The notes: a model not told the origin generated them from the letters alone. A DNA stretch of 44,808 nt from Roseovarius sp. ZX-A-9 (GCF_028369135.1 NZ_JAPWHW010000027.1:1-44808), one strand, 5' to 3'. Positions 24,250 through 32,708 are shown, numbered from the stretch's first letter. Program-made: numbers and translations.

Positions 24250-24735
24250 TCAGAACACGCCCATGCTCAACCCGGCCGCCAGCGCCATGCCCAGATCGCG
24301 GCACTTCTCCAGTTCCGCCTTGGGGATTGTCTTCTCGGCCAGTATTTCCTCGGGCGTCTGGGCATGGGTGCAGACAATGAGCGGCTCCTGCACCTGCCGC
24401 AATCGCCACCCCTGGGCGATCCGCGCGATCTGACGCACGGCATTCTCGCCGTCCGATCCCGCACAGATCATCTGCGCATAGGGCCGCGCCTCGATCCGGC
24501 CCAGCACAGGGTAATAGCAGCGGTCAAAGAAATCCTTCATCACCCCCGACATCGCCGCAAGGTTTTCGGGCGCGCAGAAGATATAGCCGCAGGCATTCAG
24601 CAGGTCGTCCGGCCCCGCATCCTCCGCGCGTTTCAGTACGGCTTCCGCCTCAGCGCGCGCCGCCCCGGCAGCGGCCTCGGCCATCTGCCGACTGCCGCCG
24701 GTCCGGGAGTGGTAAACAATCAGCAGCTTGGTCAT
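24250..24735 (-). CDS. Flavodoxin-like / NAD(P)H:quinone reductase-type flavoprotein
   Basis: The 161-residue product opens MTKLLIVYHSRTGGSRQMAEA, a flavodoxin-like FMN phosphate loop. FCAPENLAAMSGVMKDFFDRCYY follows as the central segment of the FMN-binding fold and AGSDGENAVRQIARIAQGW as a second flavin loop. It probably binds FMN and carries electrons or reduces a quinone. It stands convergent to the gntR gene, with 15 bases between the stops. Confidence 0.8.
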   Translation of the reverse strand: MTKLLIVYHSRTGGSRQMAEAAAGAARAEAEAVLKRAEDAGPDDLLNACGYIFCAPENLAAMSGVMKDFFDRCYYPVLGRIEARPYAQMICAGSDGENAVRQIARIAQGWRLRQVQEPLIVCTHAQTPEEILAEKTIPKAELEKCRDLGMALAAGLSMGVF

Positions 24736-24901
24736 GCCCCTATGTTACCCGCTGCCATGATGCAGGGCCAGATGGCCCGAACAGAGCCGCCAAAGATATC
24801 CCGGAATGTCATAGGCCGTTCTGCGGCCTTGGCGCGGTCGGAGCGCACCGCACCCGTGTGGAGGAGAGATCAATCACACCGTGGCGCGCGCTCCTCGCGG
24901 A

Positions 24902-25108
24902 TCACTTCAAAGCAGCGAGACTTCGAGCGCGGTTTGGCGAAAGAACAAGCGTTTCGCGATAAGATTCAGCGGCGGAGTCGATGCGACCCAGCTCATAGTA
25001 AAGATCACCGAGAAGCTCGCGCGCTGGGATAACATGGCCGGGCGTCCCCCCTCGCCTTACAGTCCACTCAACTGCAATGACGGACGGTAAACCGTAGACT
25101 GCGACAGC
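24902..25108 (-). pseudogene. Remnant of the C-terminus of a TPR protein
   Basis: The 374-base gap 24736-25109 lacks an intact gene, but the minus strand holds a ~68-residue open segment without a start codon. It reads GGTPGHVIPARELLGDLYYE, continues through ELGR...AAESYRETLVLSPNR and stops at 24902-24904. The segment HVIPARELLGD, an A..Y...L repeat and SPNR are the last tetratricopeptide repeat typical of many alphaproteobacterial TPR proteins. No upstream part is present: the frame runs into the neighbouring channel gene, which uses a different frame. It therefore looks like a 5'-truncated gene fossil. The rest of the gap up to 24736 shows nothing I recognise. Confidence 0.6.
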
Positions 25109-25109
25109 T

Positions 25110-25889
25110 TCATGTCCCAGTGTCGCCTTCCGTCTCGATCATCAACGGTTCGCCACAATGCTTGCAGTGAACCGCATCCGTGTCGTGCCGGTTCAGGCCG
25201 CATTTCGGGCATTTGTGCCTGATTTTCGAGGGCTGAAAGATGGCGCGCGCCAATTGGACGAAAAGCGCGACGCCCACGACCATGATGAAAACCGACAGCA
25301 GCTTTCCCCCGGTTGTCGTCATGGTGATGTCGCCAAAGCCAGTCGTCGTGAGCGTCGCCACCGTGAAGTAGAGCGCATCAACATAGCCGGGGATGCCCGC
25401 CTCTTCATCAAAGGCCAGCACGAAGACGAATGACGCGGTGACGAAGATGAAGACAAAGAGATTGACCACCGCGAGGATCGCGTCCTCGTGGCGACGGAAG
25501 AACAGGCTCTCGCGCCGAAGGTCACGCAGCAGCTGATAGGCGTGGATCAGCCTCAGGCCCCGCAGCACGCGGAGGAAGGCGAAGTTCGCGGTGACAAGCG
25601 GCGCCAGTAGCAGGGTCAGCACGACAATCAGATCAGCAATGGTGTAGATGCGCATCAGCTCACGGCGCGGGTTGTCAGAGATCCAGAACCGGGCCGCGAG
25701 GTCCAGAGCGATGAGCAGTCCCAGCCCGGTGTTCAGCGCTGTCGTCACCGGTGTCGTGGGCAGCGCAGCCGTTGCAATGAAATAGACGACCGTCAGCGCA
25801 TCGAAAACGATCAACCCATAGCGAAACCGACGGGCACGCTGGCTCTGACCCGTGTAGAGCAACCTGATCGTTCGGTGCAGTTCTTCCAT
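25110..25889 (-). CDS. Voltage-gated-like potassium channel with zinc-ribbon tail
   Basis: The 259-residue product has S1-S4-like helices including an Arg-rich S4 (FLRVLRGLRLIHAYQLL), then S5, a pore with TLTTTGFGDI (GFG filter in place of GYG) and S6. A C-terminal cytoplasmic tail has two CxxC pairs (CPKCG and CKHCG), a zinc ribbon. It should form a tetrameric K+ (or related cation) channel in the inner membrane, and the ribbon may regulate assembly or gating. It diverges from the exported CFI-box-like gene. Confidence 0.86.
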   Translation of the reverse strand: MEELHRTIRLLYTGQSQRARRFRYGLIVFDALTVVYFIATAALPTTPVTTALNTGLGLLIALDLAARFWISDNPRRELMRIYTIADLIVVLTLLLAPLVTANFAFLRVLRGLRLIHAYQLLRDLRRESLFFRRHEDAILAVVNLFVFIFVTASFVFVLAFDEEAGIPGYVDALYFTVATLTTTGFGDITMTTTGGKLLSVFIMVVGVALFVQLARAIFQPSKIRHKCPKCGLNRHDTDAVHCKHCGEPLMIETEGDTGT

Positions 25890-26034
25890 TTACGTAACAT
25901 GCCATAGGTTTCTGCCCGGTACCATCTGCCGAAACCACAGCTTGCCATCGGGCAAGCCCGGGGCGCGCGAATTTTTCCTTGCCTTCGCAGATCACTTTTT
26001 TACACATCTGTGCCGTCCGAAAAAGGAGCGAGAG

Positions 26035-27051
26035 ATGACTGGACCCCTTATGAATCGCCGGAGCATGATGGGCGGCGCGGCTGCGATGACGATGGGAACA
26101 CTTGCGGCGCCATCTTATGCGTTCGATGACGCCTGCACAGTCGAACAGAATTTCGGCATCTGGGCGGCCACTTTCACACGGGTACAGGAGCTCGACTACG
26201 GTGGCGTCCCCGTTGAGGTGTGGAGCCAAAGGCTGCGTGACACAACCAGCGGCCTTCAGATCAACATACTTCAACGCAGCTCTGAAGCCCCTGTAGGCGG
26301 CATGTCGATTTGGGCCTCAGGCATTGATGAATTCGAGTATATCCAGAGCATCAAGGAAGAATTCACGGCCCGCGCGAAACAGTCCGAGTCGGGCAATTAC
26401 GAAGCGCGAGTACGGGTCGATCTTCGCGGAAGAAACAGCGATTTCCTCTGGACCCGATATGGAAGCCTGGAATTTAATTATACCGGCTATGTTTCGCCGT
26501 CGATTGATCTTGGTCGCGATTTGAATGACATTTTCGCTTTGTTTGATGCGCTTGAGCGCGAAAATGCGGTCGACCTGAATTATTACATCGAACACGACGG
26601 CGCCATGGTTCAGATTTGGCATAGCGACATCAGTGTTGATGATCTCTTGGCCGCAAGCCGTGCCTCCGACCAGATGGGCGCGCGTCTTTCCCAGCAATCC
26701 GAGGGTGCGGATTGTTATCAAGAGGAAGGATGCTTTCTGACCACGGCCTGTTGCGGGCACTACGGGCGCCCGGACAATGGGCTGGAACTATCGACCCTTC
26801 GCCGGTTTCGCGATGGCTATCTGGCCGCCTCGACCGAGGGCGCACGCGAGATCGGCGAATACTATCGCCTCGGGCCACAGATTTGTCGCGCGATCAACGC
26901 AGATGCGGCCGGGGGGCGTGTCCTGCGCGGGATCTATTGGGGGACTATCCTGCCCTGCGTGGTGTTGATCCGTTTGGGCCTGAACGGTCTGACGCATCGG
27001 CTCTACCGGCGGATGGTTCGACGGCTACAGCTTCGCTACGGGATTGCCTGA
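26035..27051 (+). CDS. Tat-exported protein with a C-terminal CFI-box-like domain
   Basis: The 338-residue product starts NRRSMMGGAAAMTMGTLAAP, a twin-arginine signal (Arg8-Arg9) ending near SYA. A ~190-residue domain of unknown type follows. Then comes CFLTTACCGHYGRPDNGLEL with a following LRRFRDGYL...YYRLGPQICRAI pattern that matches CFI-box-type domains found at the C-termini of exported proteins. The last ~70 residues carry a hydrophobic stretch and a basic tail, so it may be membrane anchored. AAGGAG lies upstream of ATG 26035. Codon third positions are visibly less GC-rich in the first half than in neighbours, hinting at horizontal gain. Function unknown. Confidence 0.75.
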   Translation: MTGPLMNRRSMMGGAAAMTMGTLAAPSYAFDDACTVEQNFGIWAATFTRVQELDYGGVPVEVWSQRLRDTTSGLQINILQRSSEAPVGGMSIWASGIDEFEYIQSIKEEFTARAKQSESGNYEARVRVDLRGRNSDFLWTRYGSLEFNYTGYVSPSIDLGRDLNDIFALFDALERENAVDLNYYIEHDGAMVQIWHSDISVDDLLAASRASDQMGARLSQQSEGADCYQEEGCFLTTACCGHYGRPDNGLELSTLRRFRDGYLAASTEGAREIGEYYRLGPQICRAINADAAGGRVLRGIYWGTILPCVVLIRLGLNGLTHRLYRRMVRRLQLRYGIA

Positions 27052-27256
27052 TCTGGTAATTCCATGTCGTCCGAACGCCACATTGCATGAACAATGCTGA
27101 AGCCTTCAATCACACTTCAAGGCGCCGCACCCGACCTGAACAGGTTGGGTCAGTAAAAATCGAAGCGCTCCCGTGACACTGATCGAGGCGGCTGACGCCT
27201 AGCAAGGCGTGCCCTGGTAGGCCAGCTGGTGGGCCGCGACTTCGGCTCACTTTTTT
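27052..27256 (+). ncRNA. Candidate small RNA or structured 3' UTR with its own terminator
   Basis: The stretch has no gene but a series of hairpins. ACCCGACCTG/CAGGTTGGGT lies at 27129-27150, AGGCG/CGCCT near 27186-27200 and CTGG/CCAG near 27214-27225. A terminator ends the stretch: GGGCCG (27231-27236), CGGCTC (27243-27248) and six T (27251-27256). The terminator lies 180 bases after the CFI-box gene stop, unusually far for that gene alone. No clear promoter is visible, so a long structured 3' UTR is the alternative. Confidence 0.35.
27231..27256 (+). terminator. Rho-independent terminator
   Basis: A 6-bp stem GGGCCG/CGGCTC (one G-U pair), loop CGACTT, then AC and TTTTTT on the plus strand. 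It ends either the exported-protein transcript or a small RNA. Confidence 0.6.
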
Positions 27257-27287
27257 CCTATAAAAACAACACTTTAATGTGTTTTAG
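27257..27287 (-). terminator. Terminator of tRNA-Leu
   Basis: On the minus strand, directly after the CCA end, AACAC-ATTAAA-GTGTT is followed by G and TTTTT. It is AT-rich and weak but well placed. Confidence 0.5.
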
Positions 27288-27372
27288 TGGTGCGGGTGAA
27301 GGGACTTGAACCCCCACGCCTTGCGGCGCCAGAACCTAAATCTGGTGCGTCTACCAATTCCGCCACACCCGC
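27288..27372 (-). tRNA. tRNA-Leu (UAG)
   Basis: On the minus strand the sequence begins GCGGGTGTGGCGGAATTGGT and ends GGGTTCAAGTCCCTTCACCCGCACCA. The acceptor stem is GCGGGTG/CACCCGC, the D arm starts TGGCGG, the anticodon arm CCAGA-TTTAGGT-TCTGG gives anticodon UAG (reads CUA/CUG), and the long variable arm (GCGCCGCAAGGCGT) is that of a class II leucine tRNA. T arm GTTC is present and CCA is encoded. Total 85 bases. Confidence 0.97.
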
Positions 27373-27546
27373 GTTCGGCGCGGCCCCATGGGCCGCAACC
27401 TGACGTGTCTCCTAGCAAAGCCCGCGCCGGGATGCGAGCAAAAAACCCATTGCCCCGGCGCGGTGATGAAAAAGGCAGGACATTTACCGAAACTTGACAT
27501 ATCATCGGCCTCAATAACGAGCAGACTAAAAAAATAGCAGGTCGCC

Positions 27547-28044
27547 ATGAAACCGAAAACGGTCGGGCGCAGCGGCGGGACATATCCCGCACGGGCGCCT
27601 TCCATATGCGCCGGGGTCGGCCCCGGCAGCATCCTTTTGACGCAAGCTGGCGAAACGCTGGTCGAGGACATCGCGCCGGGGGATCGGATCATCACCCGCG
27701 ATTGCGGTCTGGCCACGGTGGATGACATCCGCAAGTGCCGCCTGACGACCCACACCGTGCGTGTGCTTGCCGGTTCGCTGGGCGACACCCGCCCTGACCG
27801 CGATGTGGTTCTGCCCGCCGACCAGAAACTGCTGATCCGCGACTGGCGCGCAATGGCGCTCTTTGGCAAGGCGCAGGCGATGGCGCCCGCGCGCGCGCTG
27901 GTGGATGGCGAATTCATCACCCATGACGGGCTGCGAACGCTGACCCTGTATCAGCTGTGGTTCGATGCCCCGCATGTGATCTATGCGGACGGTCTGGAAC
28001 TCGCCGCGCAGGCCAGCCCCGAGGCACGGTCCCAAGTCGCCTGA
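27547..28044 (+). CDS. Short Hint-domain (Hint_2-type) protein
   Basis: The 165-residue product carries a single Hint fold: VGPGSILLTQAGETLVEDIAPGDRIITRDCGLATVDDI at about 24-60, then PDRDVVLPADQKLLIRDW and LVDGEFITHDGLRTLTLYQLWFD. Hint domains catalyse self-splicing or autoproteolysis in inteins and Hedgehog, but roseobacter Hint_2 proteins are of unknown role. The usual Cys-Phe-Thr-x-Gly-Thr opening is not kept; a Cys (22) lies earlier in CAGVGPGS. There is no signal peptide or large N-terminal domain. A TTGACA lies about 55 bases upstream of the start. Confidence 0.75.
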   Translation: MKPKTVGRSGGTYPARAPSICAGVGPGSILLTQAGETLVEDIAPGDRIITRDCGLATVDDIRKCRLTTHTVRVLAGSLGDTRPDRDVVLPADQKLLIRDWRAMALFGKAQAMAPARALVDGEFITHDGLRTLTLYQLWFDAPHVIYADGLELAAQASPEARSQVA

Positions 28045-28075
28045 CAGGCCGCCCGCAGGGCGCGAAAGCGCGGCA

Positions 28076-29650
28076 TCAAAGGCCGAGCGCGCGGAACACC
28101 TTTGGCAATTCTTCGGGAATATCCTCGGCAATCAGGCCGGGGCCAAAGCTGCGTGCGCATTCGACATGCAGCCAGGCGCCCGTCTCTGCCGCCTGCATCG
28201 GCATCACCCCGCGGGCAAGCAACCCGGTAATGAATCCGGCCAACACATCGCCTGACCCGGCGGTGGCCAGCCAGGGTGCCGCGCGCTCGAAATGCGCCGA
28301 GTTGATGCTGCATCGCCCATCCGGCGCAGCGATCACCGTGTCCGGCCCCTTGAACAGGACAGTACAGCCAGCACGGCGTGCCGCATCCCGGGTCGCATCA
28401 ACCTTAGAATAGGCAGGGCCGCGCGTCGGCGCCTCCCCGAGCTTCTTCGCGATATCCGGAAAAAGGCGTGCAAACTCACCGCCATGCGGGGTCAGCACGC
28501 AACGGCCGTGAAGCCGGCCAAAGAGCGCAGCATCCCCCGCCAACGCCGTCAGCGCATCGGCATCCAGCACCGTTGGTCGCACTTCCGGCCCGGCAGAGCC
28601 GAGGATCACATCCAGCGCGTCCCGGGCACGCTCTACCCCCATTCCCGGACCAAGGCAGAGCGCATTGATCCGCTGATCCTGCAACGCTTCGGCCAGCCCG
28701 TCCTTGTCCGCCACCCGCGTCAGCATCAGCGCCGTGATCTGCCCCGCCACCTCCAACTGCGCGGCGGGCGGCACGCCCAGCGTCACCAACCCTGCCCCGA
28801 TTCTGAGCGCGCCTCTGGCTGCCAGCCGCGCCGCGCCCGTCTTGCCAGAACCACCCGACAGGATCAGCGCGTGACCGTGCGCGTATTTATGCGCGATGGC
28901 CCCTTTGGGCCGGATGTTCGGCGCGCCTGACAGCAGGCGCACCGCGTCCCCCTCAGGCTGTCCGCCAAGGCCGATATCCTTGACGCGAATTTTTCCGCTC
29001 AGCCCGGGGCCGCCCCCCTCGTGCCCCTGATGCAAAAGGAAATGCCCCAGTTTCGCACGATGAAACGTGACGGTCAGATCTGCGGGAAACGTCCCGAAAT
29101 TCGCACCTGAATCCGTACACAACCCACTGGGCGCATCGATCGCCACGAATTTCGGACGAGTTGCAGAAACGTCATCGGACATCGCGGAAACGAACCCGCG
29201 CCGGGCTTTCTCGGTATCCTTGGGCATCGGGCGCGTTAGCCCGGTGCCGAAAAGCGCGTCCACCACCAGGTCCGCGGACCGGCGCGCCAGCAGATCTTCA
29301 ATCAGGGAGTCGTCCCACGTCTGGCAGCGCCCCAATGCGCACCACCGCTCATGGTTCGCCCTGGCATCCGACGGCAATTTCTCGACCTCTCCGTAAAGAA
29401 AGAGTTCCACCTCCCAACCCCATTCCTTCAACAACCGCGCAACAACAAAGCCGTCGCCGCCATTGTTGCCCGGCCCGCACAGCACAAGCGCCCGATACGA
29501 CGTCGCGGCCAGTTCGGGCCACTCCTCGAAAACCGCCTCGACGACGCCGCGCCCGGCCCGTTCCATCAGCTCCAGCCCGCTCACGGAACCCGAGTTGATC
29601 GCGGCCTGCTCAATGGCCCGCATCTGCGCTGCGGTTAACAGTTCGGTCAT
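28076..29650 (-). CDS. nnr: Bifunctional NAD(P)HX epimerase/dehydratase
   Basis: The 524-residue product fuses two repair enzymes. The N-terminal YjeF_N epimerase has VLCGPGNNGGDGFVVARLL (about 56-74), VVDALFGTGL and AIDAPSGLCTDSG. The C-terminal ribokinase-like dehydratase has HALILSGGSGKTGAARLAARGALRIGAGLVT, LCLGPGMG, VLDADALTAL, LTPHGGEFARLFP and WLATAGSGDVLAG. Together they recover NAD(P)H from its damaged hydrates. The frame is complete; AGGAAA precedes the ATG. It diverges from glnB. Confidence 0.95.
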   Translation of the reverse strand: MTELLTAAQMRAIEQAAINSGSVSGLELMERAGRGVVEAVFEEWPELAATSYRALVLCGPGNNGGDGFVVARLLKEWGWEVELFLYGEVEKLPSDARANHERWCALGRCQTWDDSLIEDLLARRSADLVVDALFGTGLTRPMPKDTEKARRGFVSAMSDDVSATRPKFVAIDAPSGLCTDSGANFGTFPADLTVTFHRAKLGHFLLHQGHEGGGPGLSGKIRVKDIGLGGQPEGDAVRLLSGAPNIRPKGAIAHKYAHGHALILSGGSGKTGAARLAARGALRIGAGLVTLGVPPAAQLEVAGQITALMLTRVADKDGLAEALQDQRINALCLGPGMGVERARDALDVILGSAGPEVRPTVLDADALTALAGDAALFGRLHGRCVLTPHGGEFARLFPDIAKKLGEAPTRGPAYSKVDATRDAARRAGCTVLFKGPDTVIAAPDGRCSINSAHFERAAPWLATAGSGDVLAGFITGLLARGVMPMQAAETGAWLHVECARSFGPGLIAEDIPEELPKVFRALGL

Positions 29651-29697
29651 GGTTTCCTCATGTCAGCGATTCAAATTTGCCCATTCGGCCAGCACTC

Positions 29698-29714
29698 TGC
29701 CTATTTTTTAGGCA
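29698..29714. promoter_or_regulatory. TGCCTA-TTTTT-TAGGCA inverted repeat in the nnr/glnB divergent gap
   Basis: A perfect 6-bp inverted repeat with a T5 centre lies between the divergent starts, about 110 bases before glnB. It could be an operator for glnB; no sigma-54 element of canonical GG-N10-GC form is clear nearby. Confidence 0.3.
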
Positions 29715-29822
29715 TAACGGAATACATCACCCGCGCAGCACCGCCCTGCACAGCCTACCCGATTGAGCCTCATCAAGAGAAGTGCTCTGACGGGCGCGAC
29801 GCAAGGGCGAAGGGGCCAAGTG

Positions 29823-30161
29823 ATGAAAAAGATCGAAGCAATCATCAAACCGTTCAAACTGGACGAAGTGAAAGAGGCGCTGCAGGAGGCCGGCATTCAG
29901 GGCCTGAGCGTGCTCGAGGTCAAGGGGTTTGGCCGCCAGAAAGGCCATACCGAGCTGTATCGCGGCGCGGAATATGTCGTGGATTTCCTTCCCAAGGTGA
30001 AAATCGACGTGGTTCTCGACGATGATCAGGTCGATGCCGCCATCGAGGCCATCGTGAACGCGGCCAAGACCGACAAGATCGGCGACGGCAAGATTTTTGT
30101 CAGCCCGGTCGAGCAGGCGATCCGCATCCGGACCGGTGAGACCGGCTCCGAGGCACTGTAA
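29823..30161 (+). CDS. glnB: Nitrogen regulatory protein P-II
   Basis: The 112-residue product is a textbook PII: MKKIEAIIKPFKLDEVKEAL, T-loop GHTELYRGAEYVVDF with the uridylylation Tyr51, VLDDDQVDAAIEAIVNAAKTDKIGDGKIFV and RIRTGETG. It reads 2-oxoglutarate, ATP/ADP and uridylylation state and controls NtrB and the GS adenylyltransferase. It lies 52 bases upstream of glnA on the same strand, the usual alphaproteobacterial glnBA operon. AAGGGG precedes the ATG. Confidence 0.96.
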   Translation: MKKIEAIIKPFKLDEVKEALQEAGIQGLSVLEVKGFGRQKGHTELYRGAEYVVDFLPKVKIDVVLDDDQVDAAIEAIVNAAKTDKIGDGKIFVSPVEQAIRIRTGETGSEAL

Positions 30162-30213
30162 CGCCTGCCCCGCATCATCCATTCGAACAATACAAAACCA
30201 AAGGAACACAGAC

Positions 30214-31620
30214 ATGAGCGCACAAGACCTGCTCAAGACCATCGCAGATGAACAGATCGAATATGTCGATATCCGTTTCACCGACCCGCGCGGCAAGCTG
30301 CAGCACGTGACGCTTGTTTCGGATCTGGTCGATGAGGATTTCATCGAAGAAGGCTTCATGTTCGACGGCTCCAGCATTGCCGGCTGGAAATCCATCGAAG
30401 CCTCGGACATGAAGCTGATGCTGGACACCGAGAGCGCCTATGTCGATCCGTTCTATGCCGAAAAAACCCTGTGCGTGCATTGCACGGTGGTCGAGCCCGA
30501 TACCGGCGAAGCTTATGACCGCGACCCGCGCGGCACCGCCCAGAAAGCAGAATCCTATCTGAAATCCACGGGTATCGGCGATGTGGCCTATATGGGCCCC
30601 GAGGCGGAATTCTTCCTGTTTGACGATGTGCGGTTCTCGAACTCGATCAACAAGGTCTCCTACGAGGTCGATGCGCAGGATGGGTCCTGGAACACCGATA
30701 CCGAGTATGAAATGGGCAACATGGGCCACCGCCCTGGCCTCAAGGGCGGGTATTTCCCGGTAAACCCGACCGACGACGCGCAGGACATCCGCAGCGAGAT
30801 GCTGAGCACGATGAAGCGCCTTGGCATGAAAGTGGACAAGCACCACCACGAAGTCGGCAGCTGCCAGCATGAGTTGGGCCTGATCTTTGGCTCGCTGACC
30901 AAGCAGGCCGACGAACTGCAGAAATACAAATACGTCATCCACAACGTGGCACAGGCCTATGGCAAGACCGCAACCTTCATGCCCAAGCCGATCTATGGCG
31001 ACAACGGCAGCGGCATGCATGTGAACATGTCGATCTGGAAGGACGGCAAGCCGCTCTTTGCGGGCGACAAATATGCCGATCTCAGCCAGGAAGCGCTGTA
31101 TTTCATCGGTGGCATCCTCAAGCACGCCAAATCGCTCAACGCCTTCACCAACCCCGGAACCAACAGCTACAAGCGTTTGATCCCCGGCTTCGAGGCCCCC
31201 GTGCTGCGCGCCTATTCCGCGCGCAACCGCTCGGGCTGTGTGCGTATCCCGTGGACCGAGAGCCCCAAGGCCAAGCGCGTCGAGGCCCGCTTCCCCGATC
31301 CGGCTGCCAACCCCTACCTGTGCTTTGCAGCGCTGCTGATGGCCGGTCTTGATGGCATCAAATCAAAGATCGACCCCGGCGAAGCGATGGACAAGAACCT
31401 CTATGACCTGCCCGCCGAAGAGCTGGAAGGCATCCCCACCGTCTGCGGCAGCCTGCGCGAAGCGCTGGAAGAACTGAAGGCCGATCATGACTACCTTCTG
31501 GCAGGTGATGTCTTCACCCAGAGCCAGATCGACGGCTACGTTGCGCTCAAGATGGAGGAAGTCCAAACCTACGAGCACACGCCGCACCCGGTCGAGTTCA
31601 TGATGTACTACAGCTGCTGA
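30214..31620 (+). CDS. glnA: Glutamine synthetase type I
   Basis: The 468-residue product has GS-I hallmarks: RFTDPRGKLQHVT, MFDGSSIAGWKSI, GPEAEFFLFD (metal Glu), KHHHEVGSCQHELG, GSGMHVNMS, NPGTNSYKRLIPGFEAP, NRSGCVRIP and the adenylylation site NLYDLP near residue 398. It makes glutamine from glutamate and ammonium with ATP as a dodecamer. It is co-transcribed with glnB; GGAACA precedes the ATG. A strong terminator follows. Confidence 0.97.
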   Translation: MSAQDLLKTIADEQIEYVDIRFTDPRGKLQHVTLVSDLVDEDFIEEGFMFDGSSIAGWKSIEASDMKLMLDTESAYVDPFYAEKTLCVHCTVVEPDTGEAYDRDPRGTAQKAESYLKSTGIGDVAYMGPEAEFFLFDDVRFSNSINKVSYEVDAQDGSWNTDTEYEMGNMGHRPGLKGGYFPVNPTDDAQDIRSEMLSTMKRLGMKVDKHHHEVGSCQHELGLIFGSLTKQADELQKYKYVIHNVAQAYGKTATFMPKPIYGDNGSGMHVNMSIWKDGKPLFAGDKYADLSQEALYFIGGILKHAKSLNAFTNPGTNSYKRLIPGFEAPVLRAYSARNRSGCVRIPWTESPKAKRVEARFPDPAANPYLCFAALLMAGLDGIKSKIDPGEAMDKNLYDLPAEELEGIPTVCGSLREALEELKADHDYLLAGDVFTQSQIDGYVALKMEEVQTYEHTPHPVEFMMYYSC

Positions 31621-31632
31621 GGATTTCTGCCA

Positions 31633-31718
31633 CAATTTCGCCACACACGTTAAACGCGAGTTTCGCGAAATTGCCTCAAGCCTAAGTTTTAAAGGGCGTC
31701 CGTCTTCGGGCGCCCTTT
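31633..31718 (+). terminator. glnA 3' UTR hairpin and terminator
   Basis: Just after the glnA stop CAATTTCGC (31633-31641) pairs perfectly with GCGAAATTG (31665-31673). Then AAAGGGCGTCCG (31691-31702) pairs with CGGGCGCCCTTT (31707-31718) with one mismatch and a TCTT loop. The second hairpin is a bidirectional-looking terminator; the first may protect the mRNA 3' end. Confidence 0.7.
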
Positions 31719-31830
31719 CCTATGAAGATGGCCTGACGAACATTTGCCCGAAACCCGTCATGATTCGGTCCTAACGGAAACAATTTTTTTCGGCATGGTG
31801 CGATTGAGGTAAAAATCGAAACACGGGCAT

Positions 31831-32673
31831 ATGACGCATAAAAATGAAATCATAACGGCGTGGCTTATCATGCCGAAAGCAAATACCGTTTCGATCGCGG
31901 ATATGCTTCATCAGATTTCGTGCAATACCGAAGATCTGGATCCGGGCTTTTGCCAGGGTCGGGTTCTGACGGATCGCTCGGCCTGTCTGGTAACGCCACA
32001 GCACGTGCTCTGGATCACCCAGGGCGTCGGCAAGAAGTCGGATGGATCGACGACGGCACCTGTCATGAGGCTGGTCATACATCCGATCAACCCCGAAACC
32101 GGATTGGGCAAGGCCGGCGCAATGCTGGCACGGCTGATCTGCACATTGCCCGTGGAACTGGTGCAATGGGACGGGCATGCGGTCTGGTTGCCGATTGCGG
32201 GTTTCCGCGAAGCGGTCGAGGCCGGGCAGCGCCCGCGAATCGAACGGGTTGCCCCCGCAGAATCGGCCGCCGCTCCAGAGCCGGTCGACATGACCGACCT
32301 CGTTGTGCCTCGCCGCACCCTGCCCGGGATCGAGGATACCTGCGACCACCTGAGCGCACGTCTCGACACCTTCGGGATGGCCCCGCGCGAGGACGGCGTG
32401 GACCATGGCCCCCAGACCCAGATTCATTGGGAATTGCCAGACCCGGATATCGTCGAGGAAATTCCGCAGCGGCTGACCGCTTGGGCCATGGCACTGACAG
32501 TGTCGATGATCGCCCTGCCGGTCGGCACCACATTGATCCTGTTGACATTGTTCAAGGGCGAAAGCGTCCGGCTGGCGGCACAGACGGCGGCGCTCACGGG
32601 GCTGTTTGTCGGCCTCAACAGCGTCGGGGCCACAGCCCAGACCATCCAGTTGATCTCGTCCATCGCGCTCTGA
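31831..32673 (+). CDS. Hypothetical protein with two C-terminal membrane helices
   Basis: The 280-residue product (267 from an alternative ATG at 31870) has a soluble N-terminal part: ADMLHQISCNTEDLDPGFCQGRVLTD and VTPQHVLWITQGVG. The C-terminus has two hydrophobic helices, about 222-244 and 250-275. I do not recognise a family. It has no signal peptide, so it is probably an inner-membrane tail-anchored protein. Codon use at the 5' end is AT-richer than in glnA. It stands alone between the glnA terminator and dddP; a strong hairpin follows its stop. Confidence 0.6.
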   Translation: MTHKNEIITAWLIMPKANTVSIADMLHQISCNTEDLDPGFCQGRVLTDRSACLVTPQHVLWITQGVGKKSDGSTTAPVMRLVIHPINPETGLGKAGAMLARLICTLPVELVQWDGHAVWLPIAGFREAVEAGQRPRIERVAPAESAAAPEPVDMTDLVVPRRTLPGIEDTCDHLSARLDTFGMAPREDGVDHGPQTQIHWELPDPDIVEEIPQRLTAWAMALTVSMIALPVGTTLILLTLFKGESVRLAAQTAALTGLFVGLNSVGATAQTIQLISSIAL

Positions 32674-32708
32674 ATCCGGCATCGCGAGTGCCCTGACCCA
32701 GCTGTTTA

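Noticed and set aside
24881..25090. 69-codon plus-strand frame in the gap
   Set aside because: No similarity or good ribosome site; the TPR signal is on the other strand.
27547..28044. Intein
   Set aside because: There is no host protein split around it and the terminal splicing residues are missing.
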